A stretch of 64,000 bases of DNA from Lentibacillus siamensis (lineage in GTDB: Bacteria; Bacillota; Bacilli; Bacillales; Amphibacillaceae), in the NCBI RefSeq assembly GCF_039522605.1, contig NZ_BAAADS010000015.1, positions 62,001 to 126,000 of the forward strand, given 5' to 3'. This document shows, in pieces, positions 1 through 8,829 of the stretch. Within the stretch, counting starts at the first letter, position 1; each line of letters opens with the position of its first letter. The translations under genes were made by a program, and so were the position numbers. The notes below the pieces were generated by a model, which did not search any database, was not told where the DNA came from, and was given only the letters and a program-made list of their open reading frames with translations.

Positions 1-1
1 T

Positions 2-948
2 GGAAAAATCACCGAGTATACGGGTAACTATACTGATTATGCCGTACAGAAGGAATTGGAAAGAAAACAGCAGCAGGAGCAGCATGAATTGTATGTGAAA
101 GAGAAAAACAGGCTGTTAAGCGCGGCGGATGAGAAAATGGAAAAGGCAAAAAAGGTAACGCAATCCAATAAAAAGGTGTCCAAAAAAGATACAAAGGCCA
201 AAGCTAATAAAATGTTTATGACGAAATCAAAAGGAACAAGCCAGAAGTCGGTACAGCGTGCAGCAAAAGCTATTGAGCAGCGGGTCGAACAGCTGGATGT
301 TGTGGAAGCCCCTGAAGAGGAAACGCCACTTTATATTCATCAGTCCAAGGCATTACAAATGCATAACAAGTTTCCGGTTATGGCGGACCGGTTAACCTAA
401 CCGGTGATAAACTGCTTTTGCAGGAGGCAAGTTTCCAGTTTCCTTTGGGAGCAACCATTGCCCTAACCGGAAAAAATGGTTCCGGAAAGACAACGCTTCT
501 CAAGCATATCGTAAATCAAGGGGAAGATATTGAGCTGTCTCCAAAAGTGGTTTTTGGTGTTTACGAACAAATGGATTTTCAGTTTATTAAGGCGGAATCG
601 GTACTATTGTATATGAAAAACAGGAGCGATCAAAATGAGGGAAGGATTCGTGCCGCTCTGGATGCCATGAATTTTACTGGCAATGATATAAAAAAAGATG
701 TACGGGACTTAAGTGGCGGGGAAGCGATACGACTTGTGTTGTGTCAGCTTTTCCTGGGAAGATACAATGTGCTTGTTCTGGACGAACCGACGAATTTTCT
801 GGATGTTGATTGTATCGTGGCATTGGAAAAATTTTTGAAAGCCTATCAAGGAACAGTTCTTCTGGTTTCACATGATCGAACGTTTGTGAATCGGGTCGCT
901 GATTCTGTATATGAAATGGAGGGAAGGCAATTAAAATTGAAATACTGA
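2..948 (+). pseudogene. ABC-F family ATPase (C-terminal half), frameshifted, 5' end outside window
   Basis: Reading from base 2 gives the interdomain linker of an ABC-F protein: charged and helical, rich in K, Q and E. It stops at 398-400. The second ATPase domain continues one frame away from about 391 to 948, with Walker A GKNGSGKTT, signature LSGGE, Walker B VLVLDEP followed by TNFLD, and the SHD switch histidine. One missing base around 389-392 would join the frames through MADR to NLTGDKLLL. ABC-F proteins act on the ribosome, and the linker type resembles antibiotic-protection (Vga/Msr-like) members. There is no start or RBS for the second half, so this is one broken gene or a sequencing error. 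The N-terminal domain lies left of the window. Confidence 0.85.
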
Positions 949-950
949 AT

Positions 951-987
951 AAAAGCCCGGCAGGTTCATATCATGCCGGGCTTTTGC
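951..987. terminator. Bidirectional intrinsic terminator
   Basis: Arms agcccggca (954-962) and tgccgggct (974-982) are flanked by AAAA on the left and TTTT on the right. It lies between the convergent ABC-F remnant and the flavoprotein gene and can end both transcripts. Confidence 0.85.
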
Positions 988-1040
988 CTATGTCTTGATC
1001 GGATCTATTAATTGCCTGCTGATTCAGCAATATTAGCTTT

Positions 1041-2039
1041 CTATTCATCAAACAAAATCGTACTGTACACCTGCTTAGCAGCGGCCGGATCAACATGATA
1101 TTTGGCATGATTTGCAGCTGTAACAGCCTCATTAAATGCTGATGCAAGCAGGCGCCATTTTTGCGGGTAACCTGCAATATCACCGGCAACGAACACGCCT
1201 TTCATATGTGTTTCCATGTTTTCATTGACCGGAATACGCCGGTTTTCCAGGGTAAATCCCCAGTCTGTAACCGGTGATACATCAAAACTGTAGCCTTGGC
1301 AAATAATCAGATCATCGACTGGTATATTCAGGTCTTTTTTTGTTTTAATATTCCGGGCATGAACGCCGACAAGCGAGTCCCGATTTCCATCCAGTCCTGT
1401 CATCGTATATGGGGTCAGCATTTCAACATCTGCATGCTTCAATTGCTCCAGATCGGATTCGAGGGCTTTAAATTTATCATGCTTATGCATCAGATACACG
1501 TTTTCAGCACTATTCGATAGACTGTTCGCCATCGATACAGCGGTATTGATGCCCCCATAAATAAGGACATTTTTGCCGGCAAAATTTTTGGGATCAACCG
1601 ATTCGTAATGGATATGTTTACCCGGGTCAATGAATTGGTTATTTAATTTTAAACGATTTATGGAAAAAGCACCTGGACCAACTGCGATAATGACGGTTTT
1701 GGTGTGATGCTTTTCACCTGTGTTTGTTGTAAGGATATATGTACCATCATTCAGCTGTTCGAGACGTTCCACTTTTTGATTGAAAATAATAGTGGGATCG
1801 AACATCAGCGCCTGTTCCTTTAGCTGTTCGATCAGCTTATTCCCGGAAATTTTTGCAATACCGCCCACATCATAAATATATTTTTCCGGGTAAAAAACGG
1901 ATACTGTGCCTCCCAGCTCGGATTGATTTTCAATAATTTTTGTCTTCATCTCCCGCATGCCGGTATAATATGCTGCAAATAACCCGGCAGAGCCGCCGCC
2001 GATTATCGTTACATCAAACAATTCAAGTTCCCCGTTCAT
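1041..2039 (-). CDS. Ferredoxin/flavodoxin--NADP reductase-like flavoprotein (thioredoxin reductase fold)
   Basis: This 332-aa protein has an N-terminal FAD-binding Rossmann motif GGGSAG near residue 14 and a C-terminal GVFVAGDIAG segment, as in the thioredoxin-reductase-like ferredoxin-NADP reductases (YumC/YcgT type) of Bacillus. There is no CxxC redox pair, which argues against thioredoxin reductase. The NADP-site motif reads VLIYGGINTAV, where the family usually has GGGxSA. It is monocistronic and ends at the shared terminator at 951-987. A Fur-box-like sequence at 2064-2078 upstream suggests derepression under iron limitation, which fits a role in reducing flavodoxin or ferredoxin. Family assignment is firm; the physiological partner is inferred. 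Confidence 0.85.
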   Translation of the reverse strand: MNGELELFDVTIIGGGSAGLFAAYYTGMREMKTKIIENQSELGGTVSVFYPEKYIYDVGGIAKISGNKLIEQLKEQALMFDPTIIFNQKVERLEQLNDGTYILTTNTGEKHHTKTVIIAVGPGAFSINRLKLNNQFIDPGKHIHYESVDPKNFAGKNVLIYGGINTAVSMANSLSNSAENVYLMHKHDKFKALESDLEQLKHADVEMLTPYTMTGLDGNRDSLVGVHARNIKTKKDLNIPVDDLIICQGYSFDVSPVTDWGFTLENRRIPVNENMETHMKGVFVAGDIAGYPQKWRLLASAFNEAVTAANHAKYHVDPAAAKQVYSTILFDE

Positions 2040-2063
2040 CGTATTTCCCCATTTCCTACTAAT

Positions 2064-2078
2064 TGAGATTCATTATCA
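2064..2078 (-). promoter_or_regulatory. Putative Fur box
   Basis: TGAGATTCATTATCA matches the 7-1-7 Fur core TGATAATCATTATCA at 13 of 15 positions. It lies 25 bp upstream of the flavoprotein start, where a repressor would overlap the promoter. Confidence 0.6.
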
Positions 2079-2128
2079 ATTATTGTAGCACTATGGGGTC
2101 CCCTTGACAACTGGAATATGGCAGCGGG

Positions 2129-2548
2129 TTAATTCCAATGCTTCACCAGTAACCCGACAACAACTCCATAGATCCCGTGTCCAAGCGTCCAAAATCCCCA
2201 TGCCGCTATGTTCGTTAAAAGCGGTGGTATCTCGGTTAATGCGGTTAACGTATACAGAGTGCCGCCGCCAATTGTATATGTCAGAAAATAGGGGAGAAAA
2301 TGCTTGTGCCACCGCATGAGCTGTAAAATGAAGTACAGGACAACTACACTCGTAATGCATGTTATAAAATGGAAAATCAATCCGATTCCGGGTACGTTAT
2401 TCCATTGGCTTAAAACAGGGATATAGTCCATGTTAAACAGTAATATATAGGCCTGATTGCCAGTAAGTGACTGAATGATATTTAAAAACCCCGCCAAAAT
2501 GATTCCGGCTAAAATGCCTATGAAAACCAGTTTTACGAATCGATTCAT
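2129..2548 (-). CDS. Small polytopic membrane protein (YagU/DUF1440-like)
   Basis: The 139-aa product has about four hydrophobic helices: near residues 5-25, 55-78, 86-106 and 115-135. The start is ATG at 2548 with GGGGGA 6 nt upstream. The pattern of a first helix followed by a YILLFNMDY segment recalls the YagU-like family of uncharacterised inner-membrane proteins, but I hold that loosely. It sits between the flavoprotein and the transporter on the same strand, without an obvious operon link. Confidence 0.6.
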   Translation of the reverse strand: MNRFVKLVFIGILAGIILAGFLNIIQSLTGNQAYILLFNMDYIPVLSQWNNVPGIGLIFHFITCITSVVVLYFILQLMRWHKHFLPYFLTYTIGGGTLYTLTALTEIPPLLTNIAAWGFWTLGHGIYGVVVGLLVKHWN

Positions 2549-2732
2549 GATGATCCCCCACTGTTAAAGAATGCTGTTTCTTTTTTCCCTCGGAGGATTA
2601 TGATAAACATGCGGGACGGGAGTATGGCCATGCCATGCTCGGTATTCAGATTGGCTGAATAATCACGATAAAGGTGAAAACCGAGCATATAAAAAACACC
2701 GCATGATGGCATGTTTTTGCAGTGATAAAGTA

Positions 2733-2775
2733 TAAAAAATACCGCCTCCCCCGATAAGGAGGATGCGGCATTATT
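2733..2775 (-). terminator. Intrinsic terminator after the YeiH-type gene
   Basis: On the minus strand a GC-rich stem (arms near 2761-2769 and 2741-2750, gccgcatcc pairing with ggaggcggt) is followed by a T-run. The remaining intergenic bases from 2549 to 2732 contain only small inverted repeats. Confidence 0.75.
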
Positions 2776-2777
2776 TT

Positions 2778-3791
2778 TTACACAATAAAATAAACAATTA
2801 CCGACAGACATACGGACGTGATTAGCATTGCAATCAATGGTTTTAATGCTTTCGTCCGCAAGTCGCGCAGGCTTACATTCAGGCCAAGACCGACCATTGC
2901 CGCGGTCAGCAGCCAATTGGTGATACCGAAGACAACATTCATGACACCATCTGATACCGGAATGGAGTGGCCAAATACATAGCTGCCCAAGATACTTAGA
3001 ATGATAAAGCCAACCAAAAACCAGGGGAATTCAATTTTCGTTTCAGGCTGTTCTGCAGATTTATTTTTTCGTTTCATGAAATAGATTAAAATAAAACATA
3101 ATGGAACGAGCAAAAATACACGGCCGAGTTTTGCCAACAGCGCAATTGCCAATGCGTCTTCCCCGCCTGGTGCGGCAGCAAGTGCGACGTGTGCCACCTC
3201 ATGCAGACTGGAACCTGCCCATGTACCGTATTCAACGGGTGTCATTGGCAGGATGGGACGGATTATGGTGTAGCCGATTGCGAAAACAGTTCCCATCAGG
3301 GCGATGATACCTACCCCAATCGCCGTGTCCTCATCCTTTGCTTTAATAATCGGTGCGACTGCTGCGATTGCTGCTGCACCGCATACACCGGTCCCGACGC
3401 CAAGCAGCATCGATATCGTGTCATTCGCTTTAAACACTTTTGCCAGCCAGACAGTTAGCAGAATCGCAAACAGGATAACTCCTGCATCACGGACAAGCAA
3501 TCCAAGTCCATCATTCAAAACGACATCAATGTTCAGTTTAAGACCGTATAAAATAATGGCAGCCCTTAAGAGACGTTTTGATGAAAAACCAATCCCTGCC
3601 CGAATTGCTTCCGGATATCCGAAAAATTGCCGGTAAACAATGGCAATGATTATCGCACAGGCAAGCTGCCCGACACGGTCGAATCCCGGTACCATTGCAA
3701 GCAAATATCCTAATAAAGCAATTAAAAATGTAAAGGCGATACCACCAAGCCATTTTCCAGTGAATGGTGATTTTCCTTGGGTGTCCGTCAT
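2778..3791 (-). CDS. YeiH/UPF0324 family putative anion (sulfate/sulfite) exporter
   Basis: This 337-aa integral membrane protein has about ten hydrophobic segments and the family's conserved GVGTGVCGAAAIAA and SSLHEVAHVALA stretches. The start is ATG at 3791, because AAGGAGGT lies 7 nt upstream; an ATG at 3812 in the same frame precedes that RBS and is unlikely. YeiH-type proteins are poorly characterised, and a link to sulfur-oxyanion export comes from genetic context only. Divergent transcription from a LysR gene at 3900 matches the yeiE-yeiH arrangement of other bacteria and suggests control by that regulator. Confidence 0.88.
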   Translation of the reverse strand: MTDTQGKSPFTGKWLGGIAFTFLIALLGYLLAMVPGFDRVGQLACAIIIAIVYRQFFGYPEAIRAGIGFSSKRLLRAAIILYGLKLNIDVVLNDGLGLLVRDAGVILFAILLTVWLAKVFKANDTISMLLGVGTGVCGAAAIAAVAPIIKAKDEDTAIGVGIIALMGTVFAIGYTIIRPILPMTPVEYGTWAGSSLHEVAHVALAAAPGGEDALAIALLAKLGRVFLLVPLCFILIYFMKRKNKSAEQPETKIEFPWFLVGFIILSILGSYVFGHSIPVSDGVMNVVFGITNWLLTAAMVGLGLNVSLRDLRTKALKPLIAMLITSVCLSVIVYFIV

Positions 3792-3833
3792 AATAAAACC
3801 TCCTTGTATCAAGGATATGGGAATACCTTGTAT

Positions 3834-3880
3834 AAGTGAAATAAATCATTATAATAGTAATCATAAGTGAATTATTATAA
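3834..3880. promoter_or_regulatory. Likely LysR operator/divergent promoter region
   Basis: This AT-rich stretch between the transporter and LysR genes contains an inverted repeat TTATAATA (3849-3856) with TATTATAA (3873-3880), and two direct copies of ATAAGTGAA. LysR proteins bind such dyads next to their own divergent promoter. Confidence 0.4.
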
Positions 3881-3899
3881 TAAAAGGATGGTTACAGCC

Positions 3900-4802
3900 A
3901 TGGATCAGCATTTAAGTGTGTTCATTGCAGTTGCGGAAAAGAAGAATTTTTCAAGAGCGGCAGAGGAATTGCACATGACACAGCCAGCGGTCAGTCAATA
4001 CATTCGCATGTTTGAGGAAACAATCGGCACCAGACTTTTGGAGCGGTCCAATAAATATGTCCGGCTGAATAAAGCGGGAGAGATCGTATATCATCATGCG
4101 AAAGAAATTCTTGGACTCTATACCACTATGCAGACACTTGTCGATGACTTGACGAACAAGGCGAACGGACCGCTGTCAATAGGAGCGAGTTATACATTTG
4201 GTGAATATGTATTGCCACAAATAATCGCGCAGCTTCAGGAAATGTACCCCGACATTGAACCGGAAGTGACGATTGGAAATACTGCGGTAATTGCTGAACA
4301 GGTATCATCTCATCAATTGGATATCGGCATTGTTGAAGGACACTTTAAGGAGCAGCAGCTCAATAAGGAAGTGTTTTCTGCCGATCATATGTATATTGTA
4401 GCTTCACCGGAACATCCGCTTGCCAAAAAGAAAACACCTGTTGCGGCAGCAGAGTTGGAGCAGGAAACGTGGATTGTCCGGGAAAGCGGATCCGGTACAA
4501 GGGAAGCAACCGAAAATATGTATGTGGACATCGGGATTTCACCGCTTAAACAAATGAATTTCAGCAGTACACAGCCGATTAAAGGAGCGGTGGAGGCCGG
4601 ACTTGGCATTACGCTGCTGTCACAATGGGCTATCCAAAAGGAAGTGCGAAATCGTGATCTGGTCACTTTAAATGTTGACGGGCTTCCGTTTAAAAGACAA
4701 TTTGCTTTTATAACCAAATCACCCTTTCAGACAAAAGCATTGGAAGTTTTTATTGATTTGCTGCGGAATGGTACAATGATAGCAACGAATGACAAGGAGT
4801 GA
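3900..4802 (+). CDS. LysR-family transcriptional regulator (YeiE/CysL-like)
   Basis: The 300-aa protein carries an N-terminal winged helix-turn-helix, with NFSRAAEELHMTQPAVSQ around residues 17-34, and a C-terminal periplasmic-binding-protein-like effector domain. I chose ATG 3900 because MDQHLSVF is the usual LysR beginning; ATG 3888 is in frame but sits inside the RBS. It is divergent from the YeiH-type transporter it probably controls. Known relatives (YeiE, CysL) respond to sulfite or sulfur status; the ligand here is inferred only. Confidence 0.88.
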   Translation: MDQHLSVFIAVAEKKNFSRAAEELHMTQPAVSQYIRMFEETIGTRLLERSNKYVRLNKAGEIVYHHAKEILGLYTTMQTLVDDLTNKANGPLSIGASYTFGEYVLPQIIAQLQEMYPDIEPEVTIGNTAVIAEQVSSHQLDIGIVEGHFKEQQLNKEVFSADHMYIVASPEHPLAKKKTPVAAAELEQETWIVRESGSGTREATENMYVDIGISPLKQMNFSSTQPIKGAVEAGLGITLLSQWAIQKEVRNRDLVTLNVDGLPFKRQFAFITKSPFQTKALEVFIDLLRNGTMIATNDKE

Positions 4803-4808
4803 ACATGT

Positions 4809-5213
4809 ATGAAAAAGATTGTTCCACATTTGCGAATCAAAAACTGTAAGGAAGCGATTGAATTTTATCAGCAAGTATTTGGCGGTAATATTAAAAACAC
4901 CCAGCTTGCTGACGGCATCGAAATGTTTAAGGGACATGAAGGAAAATATATACATGCTGAATTGCATATAAATGAAAATAGCATTCTTTACATGGCGGAT
5001 GTATTTAGTGAAGAAACGGTGCAGGGCACAGATATGCTGCTTGGACCTGACCTGGATTCAGAGGAAGAGATTTCGAATATCTACAACAAGCTAGCTGAAG
5101 ATGGCGAGGTAAAAATGGAACTGCAGGACACGTTTTGGGGCGCTAAACATGCTATTGTGAAAGACAGGAATGGAATAAGCTGGGAGCTGAATTATACGAA
5201 ACCATCCAGTTAA
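4809..5213 (+). CDS. VOC superfamily protein (PhnB/YjdN-like)
   Basis: The 134-aa protein belongs to the vicinal-oxygen-chelate fold, with paired babbab modules: PHLRIKNCKEAIEFYQ at the N-terminus and a C-terminal KDRNGISWELNY strand. AAGGAG lies 9 nt before ATG 4809, partly inside the LysR 3' end, so it may be cotranscribed with that regulator. It closes with the terminator at 5283-5332. The substrate is unknown; PhnB-like relatives have no proven enzyme activity. Confidence 0.8.
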   Translation: MKKIVPHLRIKNCKEAIEFYQQVFGGNIKNTQLADGIEMFKGHEGKYIHAELHINENSILYMADVFSEETVQGTDMLLGPDLDSEEEISNIYNKLAEDGEVKMELQDTFWGAKHAIVKDRNGISWELNYTKPSS

Positions 5214-5282
5214 TATAACCTTAAATGGAATAACGGGGTTAATAGTTTGAAACGCATTCGCGATATGAGTTTTAAAAATATT

Positions 5283-5332
5283 AAAAAAACAAACCATTTT
5301 GAAATAGAATCAATCAATATGGTTTGTTTTTT
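5283..5332 (+). terminator. Intrinsic terminator
   Basis: Arms aaacaaaccat (5287-5297) and atggtttgttt (5319-5329) are followed by a T-run. It terminates the LysR-VOC transcript. Confidence 0.8.
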
Positions 5333-5334
5333 TA

Positions 5335-5460
5335 TCCATAATACCCTATGTACTCATCATCCTCCCACCAGACAACTTAGATGACCCTGCAGATTATTAT
5401 TTATGGCGAGATTTAGAAGATGAAAAAGGTAAGATATTGGAAAACATCGGGGGAAAGTAA
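5335..5460 (+). pseudogene. 3' remnant of a lost gene
   Basis: An open frame without any start codon runs into a TAA at 5458-5460. It reads like a real protein tail, including DDPADYYLWRDLEDEKG. It begins immediately after the previous gene's terminator, so the 5' part was probably deleted. I do not recognise the family; such tails occur in polymorphic toxins, but that is a guess. Confidence 0.4.
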
Positions 5461-5462
5461 TT

Positions 5463-5961
5463 GTGAAAAAACCAAATTCTCAAAACGGTAGTATAAATCA
5501 ACCTGATATACTGCTTCCTGCCGATGTTGATTCCATTCTTGATGATTATGGTCACCTTTTAAAATCTTATTCAAACCTATCGAATAAAGCATCAGTTTTT
5601 GGTGACTTCAAAAGAACGATAAAGCGGCTCGAGGTGCTGTTCCCATTTGTTATTCATGGCATTACAGGATTACATGCTGTAGAAAACTGAGGCAGGTTAT
5701 GTTCATCGCTACCAGTACCATTGGAAAATTATTATTCCTAAAATGGGAGTGAGATTTCATCATATTTCTGGGTGGGGGAATGATTCGCACGATTCGGAAT
5801 GGACACCTGACGAATATAAAATAGAAACCGAGCCCCATCATCATCACTATGATCCAAATGACCGTAGAAAAAGGAAAGAAAACTATGATGTGCGAACACT
5901 GTATGAGGTTTTTCAATTCGTTTCTTACTATATTGAATCGGGAAAACCTTATACAATATAA
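5463..5961 (+). pseudogene. Hypothetical protein, frameshifted
   Basis: A GTG at 5463 with GGGGGAAAG upstream opens a frame that stops at 5688-5690. A second frame without a usable start continues from about 5683 to 5961. Removing one A from the AAAA run at 5683-5686 would join them into one protein of about 165 aa, reading through VETEAGYVHRYQYHWK. The C-terminal part is rich in His, Asp and aromatic residues (EPHHHHYDPNDRRK). It sits directly behind the gene remnant at 5335-5460, so the two may once have formed a pair such as toxin and immunity protein. Family not recognised. Confidence 0.45.
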
Positions 5962-5984
5962 CATTCTTGTTCGTCAGTAAAACT

Positions 5985-6016
5985 GACCATTGTCTACTCG
6001 GCAATGGTCTATTTAT
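5985..6016 (+). terminator. Intrinsic terminator
   Basis: GACCATTG (5985-5992) pairs with CAATGGTC (6002-6009), followed by an AT-rich T-run. The following 6017-6237 stretch shows no convincing gene. Confidence 0.6.
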
Positions 6017-6237
6017 TATTTAACTTTTTGGAAATGGAAAAATCGGAAAGAGTTACTGTTTATTTGTACTGGTTTAGTTCTGTATGACTCTAATCTGCCG
6101 GCTGCTTTTGCAATAGGCGTTCCCAAAACACCCGCTGTTAAATTAAAATACTTGCTAATCCAATGAGTAAAGATAACCAATCATTGAGACAATAGTAATA
6201 CCTTAATTAATGTATCAGCGAAAAGGCGGGGAAAAAC

Positions 6238-7212
6238 ATGAAAGAGTTTTTTAGTCTGTTGAAAAATGGCAGCAGATCAGCGTTATGGGCATGTATTATA
6301 AATGCGGTTGTTGCTACGGTGAAAGGGATTGTTTTTTTTATAACAGGGAATGTGGCAATGTTTGCGGAATTTATGCACAGTATTGGGGATTCGGCAAACC
6401 AATTATTTGTATACATTGGCTCTGCTCTAAGTAAAAAGGAACCAACCGACCGTTTTCCGGAAGGGTTTGCCCGATTAGTAAATTTAGTTTTACTTGGTGC
6501 TGTTATAGTCGTCGGTATTCTGGCGTATGAGACAATCGTAAAAGGGATTCATCATATCATTGATCCACCAGGTTCAGGTTCATGGTTATGGTTGAATATA
6601 GGCGTTCTTGGACTTGCAGCGGTGCTCGAGGCATTTGTTTTGTATAAAGCAATGAAAGAGATAACAGCGGACGTGGAAGGTGAAGATATAACAGGGTTTA
6701 AAATTGTGACAGAAAGCTTCAAAAACGCTGGCGATGCAAAACCGGCAACCAAACTTGTGTTTTTAGAGGATCTGGTGGCCACAAGTGGTGCTCTGATAGC
6801 TATTATCGGTATTCTTATTGGAACTTTCACACCGTTTCACGCAGCTGAAGGATATGCCTCCGTCATTATTGGGCTTATGTTGTTTTTTGTGGTTGGACGA
6901 ACGTTTCTTGATAACGCTGCTGGTATTTTAGGGATTTCCGACGAGAAAATGGAAGGCAAAATTGGCGAGTATGTTTTTGAAGCATCCCGTGTAAAGGATA
7001 TACGTGATCTAAAAGTTATCAGGCAAGGCCAGGAATTGTATGTTGAATTAAAAATTGAACTGGATTCGGAGATGACAATAAAAGAGGCTGACAAAATTCG
7101 CGATGGTATCGAAAAGAAGATTTTAGACGAAAAAGGCGTAACCGATGTGATTATTGAGTTTGATCAGGATGACCAGGTACAGAATTGGAATAACCCTGGG
7201 GGGGCAACTTAA
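6238..7212 (+). CDS. Cation diffusion facilitator (CDF) family transporter
   Basis: The 324-aa protein has six predicted membrane helices followed by a cytoplasmic CDF dimerisation domain from about residue 235. The metal-site helix 2 shows EFMHSIGDSANQ and helix 5 shows LEDLVATSGA. Family members exchange divalent metals (Zn, Mn, Co, Fe) for protons across the cytoplasmic membrane; the metal cannot be read from sequence. The start ATG 6238 follows AAGGCGGGG. It is single-gene, closed by the terminator at 7237-7282. Confidence 0.88.
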   Translation: MKEFFSLLKNGSRSALWACIINAVVATVKGIVFFITGNVAMFAEFMHSIGDSANQLFVYIGSALSKKEPTDRFPEGFARLVNLVLLGAVIVVGILAYETIVKGIHHIIDPPGSGSWLWLNIGVLGLAAVLEAFVLYKAMKEITADVEGEDITGFKIVTESFKNAGDAKPATKLVFLEDLVATSGALIAIIGILIGTFTPFHAAEGYASVIIGLMLFFVVGRTFLDNAAGILGISDEKMEGKIGEYVFEASRVKDIRDLKVIRQGQELYVELKIELDSEMTIKEADKIRDGIEKKILDEKGVTDVIIEFDQDDQVQNWNNPGGAT

Positions 7213-7236
7213 CTTGGTATAAAACATGGTGGTAAC

Positions 7237-7282
7237 ACTTCATTCAGGGGGTATTGGACTCTCCTCTGAATGAAGTTTTTTT
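7237..7282 (+). terminator. Strong intrinsic terminator
   Basis: ACTTCATTCAGGGG (7237-7250) pairs with the complementary arm at 7263-7276 and is followed by seven T residues. Confidence 0.9.
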
Positions 7283-7369
7283 GTTCGGAATTCTTCGTGT
7301 AATTCCCCTCCCTATCAGAAAATTTGTGTTATTATGGATATAGTAAATGAACGGGGGGAATAAACAGCT

Positions 7370-7951
7370 ATGACTAAACTGGGATTTATCCGACATGGTA
7401 TTACACCGTGGAATATTGAAGGAAGAGCACAAGGGAATTCTGATATACCACTTGCTGAACAGGGATTGCAGGAAGCGAGGTTACTTGCCGAACGACCGGA
7501 AATTGCCAATTGGGATGTTGTGTATGCCAGTGATCTTTTACGGGCAAAGCAAACAGCAGAGATTATTGTGAAAAAAATTGGCGTGCCGCTGCATCTGGAT
7601 CCAAGATTACGTGAACGAAGCGGTGGGCTTATTGAAGGGACGACTGAGGAAGAACGGGTGGAAAAATGGGGAGTTGACTGGCGGGAGTTGGACATGAAAT
7701 TTGAGTCGAATGAAAGCATTATTTCCCGGGGAATGTCGTTTATTGAAGAAATTAATGTAAAACATGACAGCCAAAGAGTGCTGATTGTCAGTCACGGTGC
7801 ATTTATTAAACGTCTTTTAAATGCGCTCATTCCTGATGAAAACATGGTTGAGTCATTACATAACACCTCTTTTACAACACTTATTAAATGTAAGAGCGGC
7901 TGGGAATGTGATTTGTATAATTGTACAAAACATTTATCGGTAAAAGCATAA
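7370..7951 (+). CDS. Histidine phosphatase family protein (phosphoglycerate mutase-like)
   Basis: This 193-aa cytosolic enzyme has the catalytic N-terminal FIRHGIT motif (phosphohistidine), the SDLLRAKQTAE helix, acid-donor region RLRERSGG and the second catalytic histidine in VSHGAFI. This defines the broad-specificity PhoE/GpmB-like phosphatase branch. ATG 7370 follows a run of six G residues. The substrate is not predictable; the small size and missing insert argue against a true glycolytic mutase. Confidence 0.88.
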   Translation: MTKLGFIRHGITPWNIEGRAQGNSDIPLAEQGLQEARLLAERPEIANWDVVYASDLLRAKQTAEIIVKKIGVPLHLDPRLRERSGGLIEGTTEEERVEKWGVDWRELDMKFESNESIISRGMSFIEEINVKHDSQRVLIVSHGAFIKRLLNALIPDENMVESLHNTSFTTLIKCKSGWECDLYNCTKHLSVKA

Positions 7952-7998
7952 AAATGATGACAGCTTAAAGGATATACATTTTTTATGAGGGGGGTTCC

Positions 7999-8736
7999 GT
8001 GGAGAACTTAGTAAAAACTGCGGATTTAAAGGGTCTGAAGCATGAGCTGCTTTCATCAAAACAGTTTTATTGTTGGTTTGGTCTTTTTGTTGTCTGGTCA
8101 CTTGTTCTTATGTATGTTTTTGGATATCTTCATTTGATTGACAATCCATGGTATTTGCGAGGATTTTATGAACCGTTTTTATTTTTTATTCCAATTCTCG
8201 TATACAGGCCAATCAGAACATGGATGAAGCAGCAATGGGGCTTTCGCAAAATTTTGGAGCTGCGTTTTTATGTTGTCTTTATTCTGGGTCTTATCGTGTT
8301 ACTTCTGGTTCACTATTTTTTCTACTATGGAATGATTAATCACGCAATATATTATTTGAACGGACTTTCTGAATTTTTCCTTGCGAAGACACAACACGAT
8401 AATGCAGCGATTTATCAAGCATGGTCTGTTATTTTATTCGGAAGTGTAATCGCTCCCATATGTGAGGAAGTCTTTTTCCGGGGTATCCTCATGAACTTTT
8501 TGATAAAGAAATATAACCTTGGGATTGGACTGGTTATTTCATCCACTCTGTTTGCCGTTGGACATTTCGAATTTGGCATAACCCGGCTGGCAGCGTTGGC
8601 AGCGACCGGAGTTATTCTTGGACTGGTAACGCATTATACGAAATCGATTATTCCTGCCATCATTATTCATGGAATTTGGAACTTCATTTCGATTGTTTTA
8701 CTGGCGCACGTTATTTCTGTATACCAGCTTTTTTAA
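7999..8736 (+). CDS. CPBP family intramembrane metalloprotease
   Basis: The 245-aa polytopic membrane protein carries the CPBP (CAAX protease/bacteriocin-processing) motifs: EEVFFRG in one helix, a GHFEFG histidine in the next, and a final IIIHGIWN. The GTG start at 7999 is preceded by GAGGGGGG. Family members cleave or process peptides within the membrane and are often tied to bacteriocin maturation or immunity; no bacteriocin gene is adjacent. Confidence 0.85.
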   Translation: MENLVKTADLKGLKHELLSSKQFYCWFGLFVVWSLVLMYVFGYLHLIDNPWYLRGFYEPFLFFIPILVYRPIRTWMKQQWGFRKILELRFYVVFILGLIVLLLVHYFFYYGMINHAIYYLNGLSEFFLAKTQHDNAAIYQAWSVILFGSVIAPICEEVFFRGILMNFLIKKYNLGIGLVISSTLFAVGHFEFGITRLAALAATGVILGLVTHYTKSIIPAIIIHGIWNFISIVLLAHVISVYQLF

Positions 8737-8829
8737 AAGTTGAGAGTACTGCTATTTGTGAGGAAATAGAGGTGGCTGTGTTTTATGACAGCGCACAGTC
8801 GTTTATGTGATTTTTGAGGGGGAGTTTAG

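Noticed and set aside
2104..2360. Frames on both strands within the small membrane-protein gene
   Set aside because: They are shadows of the 2129-2548 gene, which has a proper RBS and clean membrane helices.
2091..2360. Second ferredoxin-related gene
   Set aside because: No motif and no RBS; it overlaps the start region of real genes in another frame.
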